Shown here piece after piece: positions 35,075 through 55,830 of a DNA stretch of 64,000 nt. The position numbers and the translations under genes are program-made. Under the pieces are notes generated by a model that was given only the letters and a program-made list of their open reading frames with translations, ran no database searches and was not told the origin of the DNA. The stretch comes from Heterocephalus glaber (taxonomy: Eukaryota > Chordata > Mammalia > Rodentia > Bathyergidae): contig NW_004624743.1 in NCBI RefSeq assembly GCF_000247695.1, positions 10,291,155 to 10,355,154 on the forward strand. The letters run 5' to 3'. The number at the start of each line of letters is the position of its first letter. Within the stretch, counting starts at the first letter, position 1.

Positions 35075-35470
35075 TATTATTATTATTATTATTATTTTTT
35101 GAGACAGGGTCTTGCTACGTAGCCCAGGCTGGCCTTGAACTAGCAGAGATCCTTCTGCTTCAGCCTCTCAAGTGCCAAGATTACAGGTGTGTGCCATGAC
35201 ACCTGGCTTTCTAGTCTTTTTAAATTTATTCTGATTTTATTTATATCTTGTGTGTGTGTGTGTGTGCCCGTGCGCGCTCGAGCTCGCGCGATACTGGGGA
35301 TCAAACCCAGGACGTTTGCACTGAGCTACATCCACAGCCCATTTTTAAATTTTTGAGACAAGAACTTGCTAAGTCACTAAATTGCCCAGGTGGCTTAAAT
35401 TTGTGAGCCTCCTGCCTCGGCCTCCACAAGTGCTGGGACTACAGGCCTCACCACCACGCCCAGCTCAGTG
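35075..35470 (-). mobile_element. B1, ID and B1 in series
   Basis: Reverse B1 with (ATT)n (35075-35212), reverse ID-like segment with a TG tract (35250-35340), reverse composite-subtype B1 (35350-35465). Confidence 0.8.
35250..35292. repeat. (TG)n followed by GC-rich alternating tract
   Basis: TG repeat running into GCGCGCTCGAGCTCGCGCG, embedded in an ID-derived segment. Confidence 0.85.
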
Positions 35471-35811
35471 TTATTTGCCCTCTTGACACTTGTCACCAGG
35501 CGTGAGCGGCCCACACTCCTAGCGCCGGAGGCTCTGCACAGCCTGTTGACCCTGAGGGGTTGCACAGGCAGGGACATCCCGCCCAGCGCGGCCGCAATGG
35601 GCGCGTGGATACCGCGTCTTATCCGACTTCTGAGCAGGGGCTGTCGCCACCCGGACTGCGGAGATATGGAGAGCAGGCGCACTGTGCACCATCCAAGGTC
35701 ACAGCCCCGCAGGCTCAGGCGGGGACTGAGCACACACGCACGGTGTTCTTCCCAGGGAGGAGCAGGCCCGGCCCCTCAGCGCATGCGCAGTGACTGATAA
35801 ATGAAAGGTGA

Positions 35812-35930
35812 GCCGGGCGGGGTGGACTCCTGGAGTCCCAGCACTCGGGAGGCTGAGGCAGGAGGATCACTAGCAGTGAGGCCAGCCTGAGATATATAGT
35901 GAGGTCCTGTCTCCAAAACAATGAATAAGT
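35812..35930 (+). mobile_element. B1-like SINE
   Basis: Full-length B1. Confidence 0.85.
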
Positions 35931-36249
35931 AAATATCGTCTTTCTTTTTCAATTCTTCTTAGCGTGAGGGCCCCTGGGCGGTCTGTAATGAGCCGTTCGT
36001 GGTGGTGGGGAGTCGCTCCGCACACCCGACGCATCCTGGGACTGCGGGTTGCATTGTCTTTGCAGAGTCGTGCTCTCAGCCGGGCTGCCCGGAAGAAAGA
36101 TGTGCACTTCGGAGTGAAAGTGTCACCCGCTGCTGGGGCCATGGGGTGACCCTGGGCATCTCGGCTGGGCTGCCTGAGTCTCCCCCATTAGCCTGGGGCT
36201 AGAGTTCGATGGCAGCCGGGCCCCTGGAACTCACAGGAAAGCTGTGCTG

Positions 36250-36445
36250 TAGCGGGCACCATTGCACATGCCTGCGATCCCAGCACTCGCGACGCTGAGG
36301 CAGGAGGATTGCCGTGAGTTTGAGGCCAGCCTGGGCAGTTTTGCAACTTAGCAAAATCCTGTCTCAAAATAAAAAGAAAAAAAGGGGGGGCTGGGGCGGG
36401 ACTCAGAGCACAGGCCCTGGGTTCATTCTCAGTACTTGAAAACAG
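36250..36445 (+). mobile_element. B1-ID composite SINE
   Basis: B1 with 'gcaacttagcaaaatcctg', A-rich linker, ID half 'ggctggggcgggactcagag'. Confidence 0.75.
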
Positions 36446-36749
36446 AACAAAGTGAACAAAACCACGACAGAAAAACAAGCAGAACAGCAGCCGGCACCAG
36501 GCCTCTGCCATCAGTGCAGTGCGGGAGGAGGCCGGGCTTTTTCCCTGCACCCGGCAGGCAGCCGGTTCCCTTTTCTTCCGTAATGAATCACCTGGCAACT
36601 GGAGCAAGGAAGTGCCAGCCTTTCTGGGAATCCAGAGCAAAGGGGGGTAGGGCTCCCCGCCAGGCAGACAAGGCAAAAGGGCAGGAGGAGAAGTGTCTGG
36701 ATTCCTGGAGGAAATGTGCACTCCTTCAGATACTAAACAATTAAACACA

Positions 36750-36888
36750 GATCCAGGCTGCGTGGCGCACACCTGTGACCCCAGCCTCTCGGGAGGCTGA
36801 GGCAGGAGGATCACTGCAAGTTCAAGGCCAGCCTGGGCTGCACAGTGAGACATTGTCTTGAAAAACAAAACAAAATAAAAAACACCAA
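36750..36888 (+). mobile_element. B1-like SINE
   Basis: Full-length B1. Confidence 0.85.
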
Positions 36889-37185
36889 GATAGACTCCAG
36901 CCCTTGACATAAACGCATTGGAAACTCAGGGCATCCCCCAGGGGCTAATCCACCAGGTCGTCCATGTGTGGCCCTGCTCTCCCATTCCTGTCATCTGCTG
37001 CCATCACAGGCTCCGGCCCCGGTGATGGACGTGACCGGGATCACCCTCACGTCACAAAGCACTGTGGATGGGAAGTCCAGTGGGTGACAATCTTCCGAGT
37101 TCCTGCGAAACCCTGAGCGGCCCCCACGGTGCAGTTGCCTATTGGTGCCGGCCTTGTATAAGCCCCTAACATCCCCGAGTATACG

Positions 37186-37186
37186 A

Positions 37187-37221
<35 letters not shown>

Positions 37222-37228
37222 CGCATGC
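37186..37228. repeat. (TG)n(CG)n microsatellite
   Basis: Alternating purine-pyrimidine tract, TG units passing into CG units. It could adopt Z-DNA. Confidence 0.9.
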
Positions 37229-37388
37229 ATGGTGCTGAGTTTGTGCTACATCCCAACCCTTTAAAAAATGTTCTTTACTCTGAGACAGATTCTTGCTAAG
37301 TTGCTCAGGCTGGGTTTGCATTTTCAATCCTCCTGCCTCAGCCTTCCAGGGTGCTGGGATCACAGGTGTGCACCACCACGCCTGGCTT
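37228..37388 (-). mobile_element. B1-ID composite SINE (reverse)
   Basis: Short ID-type remnant 'tgtgctacatcccaaccc', then reverse B1 with 'ttgctaagttgctcaggctg'. Confidence 0.7.
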
Positions 37389-37434
37389 ACTTGGGGACTT
37401 GTTATCACTGCTCCATACAATTGACCACTGAAGT

Positions 37435-37540
37435 TAAAAACTGGGTGATGCACACCTATAATCAGGAGGATCAGAAATTTGAGCCCAGCCTGGGCAATTT
37501 AGTAATTTAGTGAGACCCTGTCTCAAAATTTAAAAATCCT
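37435..37540 (+). mobile_element. B1-like SINE (composite subtype)
   Basis: B1 with an internal deletion and 'gcaatttagtaatttag'. Confidence 0.75.
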
Positions 37541-37554
37541 CAGGATCACAGAAG

Positions 37555-37622
37555 GAGGAAGAGGGGCAAGGGAGGAGGGGAAGGAGGGGGGAGGGGAGGG
37601 GATGAGAGGCGGAAGGGGGAGG
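37555..37622. repeat. GGA-rich low-complexity tract
   Basis: G/A-only stretch following a B1 fragment. Confidence 0.85.
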
Positions 37623-38004
37623 ATCATGAGCTGCAGAGCCCCAGGCAGCTCCCCAGTGTCTATTGTGTTATTTTTAGTGGCACCAGAGACTGCCTTGCTT
37701 CCAGATACCCCTTGTGGGGCTGCCAGAGTCTCTGAAATTGCATATTTAATTTCCTCAGGTGAGTCACAAACTGTGTGGAGCCAGGAATGTGCTCAGGATG
37801 AGCCCCTGACCCTGGGTTCAGGTTATCAGAATCATAAGGAGTGGATGCCCTCCTGTGAAACACAACAATAAGAATTACCAAGTCCTAGGCAGTAGGAGTG
37901 CCAGGGAGGGCACAAATTAAACTTGAGTCATGTTATTAAACAAATTAAAAACTCGAGTCATTAAACGAGGCCATATTCAGGGAAAAACGGTATTAGGCAA
38001 CTCT

Positions 38005-38130
38005 GGTTTTGTTTTTTTTGACATGGGGTCTTGTTACGTAGTTCAGGCTGACCTCAAGTTTGAGGGGGTCTTCCTGCCTCAGCCTCCTCAGTGCTGGGAG
38101 CACAGGCTTGTGCCACCATGCCTGGATCTT
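38005..38130 (-). mobile_element. B1-like SINE
   Basis: Full-length reverse B1. Confidence 0.85.
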
Positions 38131-38434
38131 GAGGCAGTGTCGCTGTCCTGGGACCCCAGAAGTGTGCTTACCACCTGTGTGTGTGGCCTGGTCCACCCCA
38201 GGCTGTGCTGTGTATGCCAGTGGTGGGGAGTGCAGCGTGGTGACCCCAGGCTGAGGGATGGAGCAGAGACCAAATCTGGTCGGGGGGGGGAAGGGTGAGG
38301 CAGAGCTGCAGGGGCTGGCACCAGGCTCGCTGTGGTACAGGGCCACTTTGTACTGTTGCTACCAGCACAGCGCATTTTTATTAAAGCAACCAAAGCAAGC
38401 TCATAGAAGAGAAAAACATCAAGATACTGACAGA

Positions 38435-38592
38435 GCCATGCGTGGTGGCACATGTCTGTCATCTCAGCAGAGGAGGGTGAGGCAGGAGGACCACTGCCAG
38501 TTCGAGGCCAGCCTGGGCTACAAAGTGAGTTCAAGGGCAGCCTGAAATGCATAGTGAAACCCTGTCTCAAAAAGACAAAAAAGAAAAAAAAA
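38435..38592 (+). mobile_element. B1-like SINE with internal duplication
   Basis: Duplicated 'gttcgaggccagcc' / 'gttcaagggcagcc' block. Confidence 0.85.
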
Positions 38593-38654
38593 GATATTGA
38601 TAGAGTACAAAAAGAGACTGTTCTGCTGGATGCATCTTGTAGCTTGGGAGGATT

Positions 38655-39050
38655 TTTGTTTTGTTTTGTTTTGCTTTGTTTGGTGCCGGGGATTGAACTC
38701 GGGTTCTTGTGCTAAAGGAGAGGTTGCACGTTTTTTTTTTTTTTTTTGGTACCGAGTCTTTTTTTTTTTTTGAGACAAGGTCCTGCTATGTAGCCCAAGC
38801 TGGCCTCGAACTTGTGGCATTCTGCCTGCCTCAGCCTCCCAAGTGCTGGGACTACAGGTGTGTGCCAACCTGCCTTGCCGAGAGCATTTATTTTTAAATT
38901 TTTGTTGTTGTTTTGGGACAGAGTCTCACTATGTAGTTCAGGGTGGACTTGAACTCACATTTTGGCCTAGACTGGCCTCCAACTCTCGGCTATCCTCCTG
39001 CCTCAGCCTCCTGAGGGCTGCGTTACAGGCGTGCATCACCATGCCTGGGT
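38655..39050 (-). mobile_element. ID fragment and two B1-like SINEs
   Basis: Reverse ID start with (GTTTT)n (38655-38718), a second ID stub 'tttttttggtaccgag' (38735-38757) carrying a reverse B1 (38760-38880), then a reverse B1 with duplication (38905-39050). Confidence 0.8.
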
Positions 39051-39494
39051 GTTATCTCAGTTTCGAAGATGTGGAAACTGGGAGCAGACAGGTAAGGAAC
39101 TTCTTCAAGCTTTCACAGCTTGTACAAGACTAAGCCGGGGTTAGAACCCAGGCAGCCTGACTCCGAAGCTGCATGCTTGGCTCGTGTCGTGGGTTTTGCC
39201 CCTGGGCTCACCGACCTCCCAGTGGTACCATCGGGTGGGTGGGGGGGTCCCCGACAAAGAAGTGGACGTGACAGAGAGCCGCTGTGGTGGGGTTACCGCC
39301 GGGGACACTGGAGGAGCAGAGTCCTCAGCACAAGGGCGACCTGGGCTGGTTCCGCCCATGACAATCAGGCATCAGATGCAAGTCCTAGCCAGGTCCAGAG
39401 TGAAGTTGCCCTGTGGACTCCGGAGGCCGAGGGAGGAGGATTATTGAGCCAGCTTGTGCTGCTTAGCTCTTGCATCAAAAATAAATTATATATA

Positions 39495-39720
39495 TGAATA
39501 TATATACCTTGAACTCACTATGTACCCCACGCTCCTGCCCCAGCTCTCTGAGATCCTCCTGCCTCAGCCCCCCGAATGCTGGGATTACGGGTGTGTGCCA
39601 CCACGCCCGGCTCAAAAAACAATTTTTTTTTTTTAAATGGGGATATAGTTCAGCAGTAGAGTGCTTGCCTAGCATGCACAGGCCCTGAGCTCAGTCAGTC
39701 CCCAGCATCAGGGACAAACA
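39495..39720. mobile_element. B1 (-) followed by ID (+)
   Basis: Reverse B1 (39505-39615), then an ID-like element 'gtgcttgcctagcatgcac' (39637-39718), which is close to the rat/squirrel-type ID. Confidence 0.8.
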
Positions 39721-39813
39721 AGAGGATGACGGGCTAACTCTTTGGAATGGAATTAAAGACAGAACGAGCTGGTGTGGCTCTGTTCCGCTCCGGGCAGCAG
39801 CTGGGCGGTGCTT

Positions 39814-39876
39814 GGGGCGGAGTCCAGGTCTGCAGGGGCGGAGTCCAGGTCTGCAGGGGCGGAGTCCAGGTCTGCA
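39814..39876 (+). repeat. 21-bp minisatellite, three identical copies
   Basis: Units at 39814-39834, 39835-39855 and 39856-39876, each starting GGGGCGGAGTCC. Each contains a GGGGCGG Sp1-type GC box. Confidence 0.95.
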
Positions 39877-40019
39877 GGGGCAGCCAGGGAGCATGGCTGC
39901 TGCTGGGAGCCCGGTCAGGCACGGTGGTGATGGTGTCGGAGGCGGAGACTGAGCCAGGGAGAAGCCTGACCAGCTGACCCTCAGGGACTTCCCTTTTTCT
40001 TTCTTCCTTTCTCATTTTG

Positions 40020-40105
40020 GGTTTGTTTTCTAGACAAGATATGCAGCACAGGCTGGCCTCGAGCTCCCAGCGATCCTACTGTCTCAGCCTCCCGATGACT
40101 GTTGT
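40020..40105 (-). mobile_element. B1-like SINE fragment
   Basis: Reverse B1 with its 5' end missing. Confidence 0.65.
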
Positions 40106-40351
40106 GCGAAGCCTTTTTCTTTCTCCCTTTTATCTTCTTTTTGGTCCTCAAGGACGGCTTTTTTCTCTGATCAGGACAGTCAGCTCCCAAGCCCCATGGC
40201 CTCTGCCCACCTCCAGCTTCTGCACACCCCCGGGAGTGCAGTCCTCAGTCCCCTAGCATCCCTCGGCCTTTGCCACACCCTCCGGGTCAGAGCTGCGCCC
40301 CAAGTGCCTGCTGGCTCCACTGCAAAGGGTTTTGTGCTGAATTCAGCGCCG

Positions 40352-40510
40352 AGCCTACCTGTGATCCCAGCACTCAGGAGGCTGAGGCAGGAGGATCTCC
40401 GCAAGTTTGAGGCCAGCCTGGGCTACATAGTGAGTTCAATGCCAAGCTGAACTGCATAGTGAGACCCTGTCTCAAAAACCAAACCAAACCAACAAACAAA
40501 AAAACAAACT
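40352..40510 (+). mobile_element. B1-like SINE with internal duplication
   Basis: Duplicated block and an (ACCAA)n tail. Confidence 0.85.
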
Positions 40511-40587
40511 GAAAAATCATCAGCTCCAGCTTCTTGCTGGGTGGAGCTGGCTTCCAGTTTCTCTACTGCTGTCTGTCTAGTGCTGCT

Positions 40588-40675
40588 TTTTTTTTTTTTT
40601 TTTTTGGTATCAGGGATCGAACTCAGGACCTTGTGCTTGCGAGGCAGGCAGAACCACTGAGCTAAGTCCCCAGCC
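40588..40675 (-). mobile_element. ID-like SINE
   Basis: Reverse ID with long poly-T. The short sequence 'tagtgctgcttt' occurs on both sides (40578 and 40682) as a likely target-site duplication. Confidence 0.9.
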
Positions 40676-40728
40676 CCTGTCTAGTGCTGCTTTAAAGGCC
40701 TGGGTCAGTGGTCTCGATGATTCCTCAG

Positions 40729-40732
<4 letters not shown>

Positions 40733-40764
<32 letters not shown>
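40733..40764. repeat. (TC)n(TG)n microsatellite
   Basis: CT dinucleotide run followed by a few TG units. Confidence 0.9.
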
Positions 40765-40765
<1 letters not shown>

Positions 40766-41051
40766 ATGGTTTATTTTTTGAGGCAGGCGCCGGAACCACT
40801 GAGCTAAAGGGAAAGGTCTTTCGGTGATGCTCCTGCCTCAGCCTCCCGAGTGCTGGCTGGACCCCCTCAGAGCACTGGCAGCCAGCCCTTGTGAGGGAGG
40901 GCGTTTCTGTCTGCCTAAGGAATGAGCAGACACCTGGCTCAGGCATGAAGGAAATGTACCAGCCCGGCTGGCTGGGTCAGGTTTCGGGCATCACTGGGCC
41001 AGGCTGCTGTGCCAGGCCTGTCTTGTGTCGCAGTCTGCCCCCCTGCCCCTT

Positions 41052-41182
41052 TTTTGGTTTTTTGAGGCAGGGTCTCACCATGCAGTCCAGGCTGGCCTTG
41101 AACTCACTGTGGAGCCCAGGCTGGCCTCACTCATGGTGATCTTCCTGCCTCAGCCCCCCGAGTTCGGGCACTGCAGACTTGA
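41052..41182 (-). mobile_element. B1-like SINE with internal duplication
   Basis: Reverse B1, with 'caggctggcctt' and 'caggctggcctc' both present. Confidence 0.85.
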
Positions 41183-41275
41183 GCACTGCTTGCTGCTCAC
41201 AGGAGCTGACTTTCTCCCTGCACAAAGGGGTTCAGGGGCCCAGGGCGCCCCGGGGTCATCCATCCCCTGTCAACG

Positions 41276-41325
41276 TCAGGCCCCCTGGGGAAGAATGCGG
41301 TCAGGCCCCCTGGGGAAGAATGCGG
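41276..41325 (+). repeat. 25-bp perfect tandem duplication
   Basis: Two identical units, 41276-41300 and 41301-41325, beginning TCAGGCCCCCTGGGG. Confidence 0.95.
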
Positions 41326-41559
41326 TCCTGGCCAGCACACGGTGACCCACCTTTCCCTGTAACACACACAGCCTCCCCCGGGGCCCCTGGCTTCACCTCC
41401 CATTGGCAGCAGAGCTCCGCTGCCCTTTGTGCAGCAGCTGCTGTGACTCATGGCCTGGTGGCCTCGGGGACAAGGTGTGCCAGTCTAGCGGTGCAGGCTG
41501 CCTGCAGTCGACCTCCCACCTCCCCTCCTCTCGACTGCAGTTTGCTATTCTGCAGGTCT

Positions 41560-41675
41560 TGGTATTTTTGAGACAAGGTCTCGCTGTGTAGCCCAGGCTG
41601 GCCTGGAACTCACATCAACGCGCCTGCCTCAGCCTCCCGCGTGCTGGGATCACAGTTGTGCGCCACCACGCAGTC
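41560..41675 (-). mobile_element. B1-like SINE
   Basis: Full-length reverse B1. Confidence 0.9.
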
Positions 41676-41785
41676 TTCCTCCTCCCCACTGTCCTCCCTT
41701 GAGCCCAGCCAGAGCTCCTTCAGTGGAGAGAGGGGAGAGGATGCTTTCTTCTCAAACTGCTGTTTCCTGTCCTAAGTTTTCCCAG

Positions 41786-41945
41786 AGCCAGGGATTTAGC
41801 TCAGTGGTGCCGCCTCCTGCCTCGCAAGCCCAAGGTCCCGAGTTCGATCCCCAGTAGGTACCAAAAAAAAATTCTTTCCCTATTGCTGGGCACATTGGTG
41901 CATGCCTGACTCTGACACTGGGGAGACTGAGGTAGGAGACCACCT
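41786..41945 (+). mobile_element. ID-like SINE and B1 fragment
   Basis: Complete ID (41786-41872), then the 5' part of a B1. Confidence 0.8.
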
Positions 41946-42461
41946 TTCCATAAATTCCAAGCACAAGCATCACTTGGAAGTGTAGCCAACACTGAGTAAA
42001 AGGCCACTTGCTAACGCCACTGGCCCCAGTGGAAGCAGGGTGAATTCGGGGTTGCAGGCAAGAGAAGGGGTGCCCTTGGCCTCGGTGTGGGGCCCCGGGT
42101 GTTGACAGCAGCTTCACCTCCGCCGCCCCCCCACCCCGCCCCGCCCTGACTCCCTTTCCTGCCTACTCCTCGAAGGACTTGTGAGCGGCTGGGTTGTAAG
42201 GCTTGCAGTGCTTTTGGGAAACTGGTTATGGATGTGTATCCAATTTGTGTGAATTGACTACAAATGTACACTAAATCTGTACAGACGTGAACTCACTTTT
42301 GGGAGTATTGGACAATTGCATAGTAGGGCACAAATTGATAACCCAGGTGTCATGCATAAGCAAGCAAAGAAAAATTCTAATTGTGATTCTGAAAGAACTT
42401 CAAGTTACCCATCACTGTTAAAATTTCAATTCTCTTAATACACACACATGCACGCACATAT

Positions 42462-42630
42462 ATATTGGTACTAGGGATCAAACTTGGGACCTTGTGCTTT
42501 CAAGGCAGGCGCTGGAAACACTGAGCTAAATCCCTGGCCCCAAACATTTCTGGCCCAGGCTGTCCTCAAACTTGCATTGATCCTCCTGCCTCAGCCTCCT
42601 GAGATGACAGGTGTGCCCCGCTGCATCCAA
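42462..42630 (-). mobile_element. ID-like SINE and B1 fragment
   Basis: Reverse ID (42462-42542) followed by a reverse B1 lacking its tail, just beyond the ARRDC3 3' end. Confidence 0.8.
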
Positions 42631-42985
42631 CTGTTCTTAATATTTAGAAAAAATCAATGCAAGTGTGTTTCCAGACACAGCATTTCGGGAGTAGCCTGGA
42701 ATCTAAAATTCCTTGGTGAAATCTGGCTCACATTTAAGACTGAAATTTCTATACCCCTAACTTACATGCCCACTGTGTCCATAACTTATTAAGTCAAGCA
42801 ACCATCAGCATTCACAATTCCTTTAAATGCTCAGTTTTCTTTTAGTGCAGATTTAGAAATAATTCTTACCAGAATGGCTTGGTTTAACTAGTTATTAACA
42901 GTGTTTACAGGTGTGGCAAATTACTAGTAAGATCAAGATTTAAATAAATCTCCAAACAGTTATACAAAAAAGGAAAAAAAACCAC

Positions 42986-42991
42986 TTTATT
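42986..42991 (-). terminator. Candidate distal ARRDC3 polyadenylation signal
   Basis: AATAAA on the - strand. SINE-dense intergenic DNA begins about 0.3 kb beyond it. Confidence 0.5.
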
Positions 42992-43333
42992 TTCCACAAG
43001 GAAGAGCGATAGGAAAAAGTAAATCATTTCCCACATATTGTTTTCTTAAAACAGAGCCTACAAGGACATACATATTCAGCACCAAATAAAAAAAAAAAAA
43101 CCAGAAAGAGAAGTTACAAACAGCCATAGTATATAATCTGGAAAGCAGACATTCAATATTGCACTTTGTTTTGCTAGTATTTTGGATTTGACTTTTCCTA
43201 ATTGAAAAATCAGGAAATCTTGAATATGGAATACAACTGTGAACCTCACACCTTGTATCCGGAACTGACCAATATATAGAAAAGGTAATGCCTCTAAATG
43301 AGTAAAGAAATACTTTAATGGGGAAAATAAAAC

Positions 43334-43339
43334 TTTATT
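43334..43339 (-). terminator. Candidate proximal ARRDC3 polyadenylation signal
   Basis: AATAAA on the - strand, 1.5 kb after the stop codon. Its use is unproven. Confidence 0.4.
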
Positions 43340-43866
43340 TGATAAAGTTTCCTAACTCCGTGTCACTCTGGGCCAGAGCCAGGGATGGGATGGGGTGTGC
43401 TGTGTGCCACACTACACACACAACATTGTTCCCTACTTGGTCAGACAGGGACAGGAGGGGCTCCGACGACCCCGAGAAGAAAAATCCACCAAATGCCCTG
43501 TTGCACAAAATTCCACTAGCTTCTCTTGAGGGGCGACATTCACAAAATGATTTAGGAATAAAATAAATGTTTCACCCCCATTTCCTTTTTCTCTGGTGCG
43601 AGTCTGCTAGGGCACCCAAACCCTTTAACAAGATTCACTTTTATGCTGGACTTGCTTCATCCTGTCAGCACTGCGTTCAACATGAACTGTCATCATGTTT
43701 CTCAAAGGCCGCTTATGGAAAAGCCTAGGTTTTGTGGGAAGCGGGAAGACAGCGTGGACCCCTGCTCTTCAGCCTCAGGCAGAGCGTCCACAGCGACCCG
43801 CCACAGCCAAGACGCCGAGTTTCGTGAGAAATACCGGAGCGGAATTCCTTCTTCAAAAACACAAGA

Positions 43867-43960
43867 GGGCCAGGGATTTAGCTCAGTGGTTTGCCGCCCG
43901 CTGCGCGTGCAAGGACCTGAGTCCAATCCCTGGTACAAAAAAAAAAAAAACAAAAAAAAA
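43867..43960 (+). mobile_element. ID-like SINE within the ARRDC3 3'UTR
   Basis: Complete ID with poly-A, antisense to ARRDC3. In the mRNA it would contribute a poly-U tract and a reverse tRNA-like sequence. Confidence 0.85.
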
Positions 43961-44836
43961 CCAAACCAAAGAAAAGAAGTACACATGGAACCTCACAAAC
44001 TGCAGCTGTTTTCACGAATGCTGGCACATCATGGTCCAACTGTACATTTTCTTGGAAATAAACTATGATTTGCCAATGTCACCCCTTTAGTATTTTAACA
44101 ATCTATTCTTAGAACCAGAGCTGCTTATTTAGCAAGTTATAAAAAATAATTTCCATTAAAAAACCCAAAAATACCCGGCAACGGCGCAGCAGACCCTGCG
44201 GTGAGTGGGGTGTGCGTCTCCCGCGAAGCCCCAGCGGGTGGCCAGGTCCCAGCACTCAGTGGTCACTGCCACCTCGGTGTGTGCCCCATCTCCAAGTTTC
44301 CCCTCTCTGAAAAGCCAACCAAATCAACAAATAACAGAAAAAGGAAAAAACAAAAGAAATGAACAGTGCAAGGAAACACAGAGCATTCCGATGTTTGGCA
44401 AGTGACGCGTTCACCTGAGATCAGTGACTCGGGCAGGGTGGCGCTGCTCACTGTGCAGCTGGAGGCCACGCCTCACACGGGACAGACAGGCGGCCGCCCG
44501 CTGTGGCCTCTCCGTCCCCTCCGCTCCCCCGTGAAGCCGGGATCTGCGCTGGAGGGGACATGGCCGCCCGGAGACGCCCGCTGCCACCCAGGGTCATGCT
44601 CCGCTGAATGGGAACAAAGCTGCAGTGACATCGAACCGCACAGGGAAGCGTCGAGCGTGTGCAAAATTCAACTCAAAGAAGGAGCCGGTGGGCGCCTCCT
44701 GCCTCGAGGTCCCAGCCGCTGTCGCTGCGTCCTCCGGGCTGGGGCAGCCACTAGCCCCAAGCCACCTCACGTCTCCAAGGCCTCTTCGTCCTCGGCCGCA
44801 AGGGCCACAGTTCGGAACTGCACAGCCCATGGGCCC

Positions 44837-54621
<9,785 letters not shown>

Positions 54622-54910
54622 GATTATAACAAAACCTATAAAAATATAATGTGAGACCAAAAGGGGGGAAAAGTCAAGATCGCATATAAAATGTGATCTT
54701 CAGACACTGATCGATGTCTGTGCCGTGCAAGAAGAAAAGAAAATCTTGCAGGCCGGATCAGTGATTCTCTAAATAGTTCATTGAGATTTCTTAGGAAGTC
54801 AGGGCAGCCGAGGCTGCCGCCGCCGCTTCCAGCACTCCAGCTAGTCTCAGTGGTCTCCTTACAAAGACGGGCGGCCAGAGCCTGCCAGCTCACTTTAAGA
54901 GCAGCTTTGT
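54622..54910 (-). other. ARRDC3: ARRDC3 5'UTR (estimated extent)
   Basis: Sequence upstream of the ARRDC3 ATG contains a GC-rich part with a GGC run (54810-54830) and an AT-rich part next to the start codon. The transcription start is estimated at the edge of the CpG island near 54910. No splice acceptor is needed for the reading frame. Confidence 0.5.
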
Positions 54911-55310
54911 GAAAAACAACCCCAGTGCGCACGCGCACACCGCGGCTGCGGTCCGCCCTCCCCGCGCGCCCCCTCCGGCGTGCGCGCTCGCTCGCTCGCT
55001 CTCGCTCTCTCTCTCCACGGCTGCGCGCGGGCGTGGAAGGTGCGGCGCTACGCGGAGGCGGCGCGCGGGCAGTGGCGAGGCCGGGCTGTCTCCCCTGCGC
55101 GGCCTCGGCGCCCTCGGGAGCCCTGGCCGGCCGGGGCCTAGGAAGGGGCCGGGGACGCCGGGCGACAGGGACGGGGGGCGGAGGAGAGCGGCGAGGGGCG
55201 CCGCCCAGGGCTGCGAGAGCAGACGCAGTCAAAGCCGGGCGGGCTGCACGGCTGGCGCGCGGCTCGGTACGCAGCACTCCGAAGGGGGGCGCGCCCGGCT
55301 GACTCAGTTT
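54900..55310 (-). promoter_or_regulatory. ARRDC3: ARRDC3 promoter CpG island
   Basis: Dense CpG and very high GC directly upstream of the 5'UTR. Visible motifs are an NRF1-like GCGCACGCGC near 54928-54937, a TC/GCTC-rich initiator-like stretch at 54984-55016, and an AP-1/MARE core TGACTCA at 55300-55306. No TATA box is placed where one would be expected, consistent with a dispersed CpG-island promoter. Confidence 0.7.
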
Positions 55311-55394
55311 ACCACAGTCTGCGATCTCCGTCAGAAACGAGCAAGGACGGGGTTTGGTTTCAGTGGGGCTTGGTTCTAAGCAGCTTTCGTTCTA

Positions 55395-55515
55395 CTTTGT
55401 TCGAAGACAAGGTCTCGCCGGATAGCCCAGGCTGGCCTTGACCTCGCTCCATATCCCAGTCTGGCCTGGATCTCAACCTCCTAAGAGCTGGGATTAAAGC
55501 CACCACACCCGGCTT
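55395..55515 (-). mobile_element. B1-like SINE
   Basis: First SINE upstream of the ARRDC3 promoter. Confidence 0.85.
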
Positions 55516-55689
55516 GTGGAGCTTTATGTTTAATTTTCGGCTGAGAGCCCTGAACTGTTCAACAGTAATTCCCATGTTTGACCCTTAAAGATAGGTACAT
55601 TTCTTTTTTGTGAATGTTTGTAAAGAACAGCAGTGCCTTCCTCACATCACATTGGGAATTAGCGTTGAGGCTAAACTCATTCAGATTTT

Positions 55690-55830
55690 TTTGGAAACAG
55701 GGTCCTATTATGACTACAGACTGACCTTGAACTCACACGGAGCCCAGGTTGGCCTCAAACTCCTGTAGATACTCCTGCTTCAGCCTTCCGAGTGCTGTGA
55801 TTTCAGGTGTGCGCCTCCATGCCGGGCTAA
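55690..55830 (-). mobile_element. B1-like SINE with internal duplication
   Basis: Diverged reverse copy. Confidence 0.8.

Larger units (their letters stand above)
39051..42461. other. Intergenic, mixture of SINEs, minisatellites and unique DNA
   Basis: Between the listed repeats (for example 39051-39495, 41183-41559, 41946-42461) no gene is recognised. Confidence 0.45.
42970..44836 (-). other. ARRDC3: ARRDC3 3'UTR
   Basis: About 1.87 kb of AT-rich sequence after the stop. AATAAA signals on the - strand occur at 43334-43339 and 42986-42991. I place the end after the distal one because low-complexity AT-rich sequence continues to it. An ID SINE interrupts it at 43867-43960. Confidence 0.7.

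Noticed and set aside
36188..36910. 240-codon open frame on the - strand
   Set aside because: Both ends are translated B1 sequence and the middle is low complexity.
54909..55379. Long open frames on both strands in the ARRDC3 promoter island
   Set aside because: CpG-rich DNA has few stops. The frames have Arg/Ala/Gly-rich, low-complexity translations and no family resemblance.
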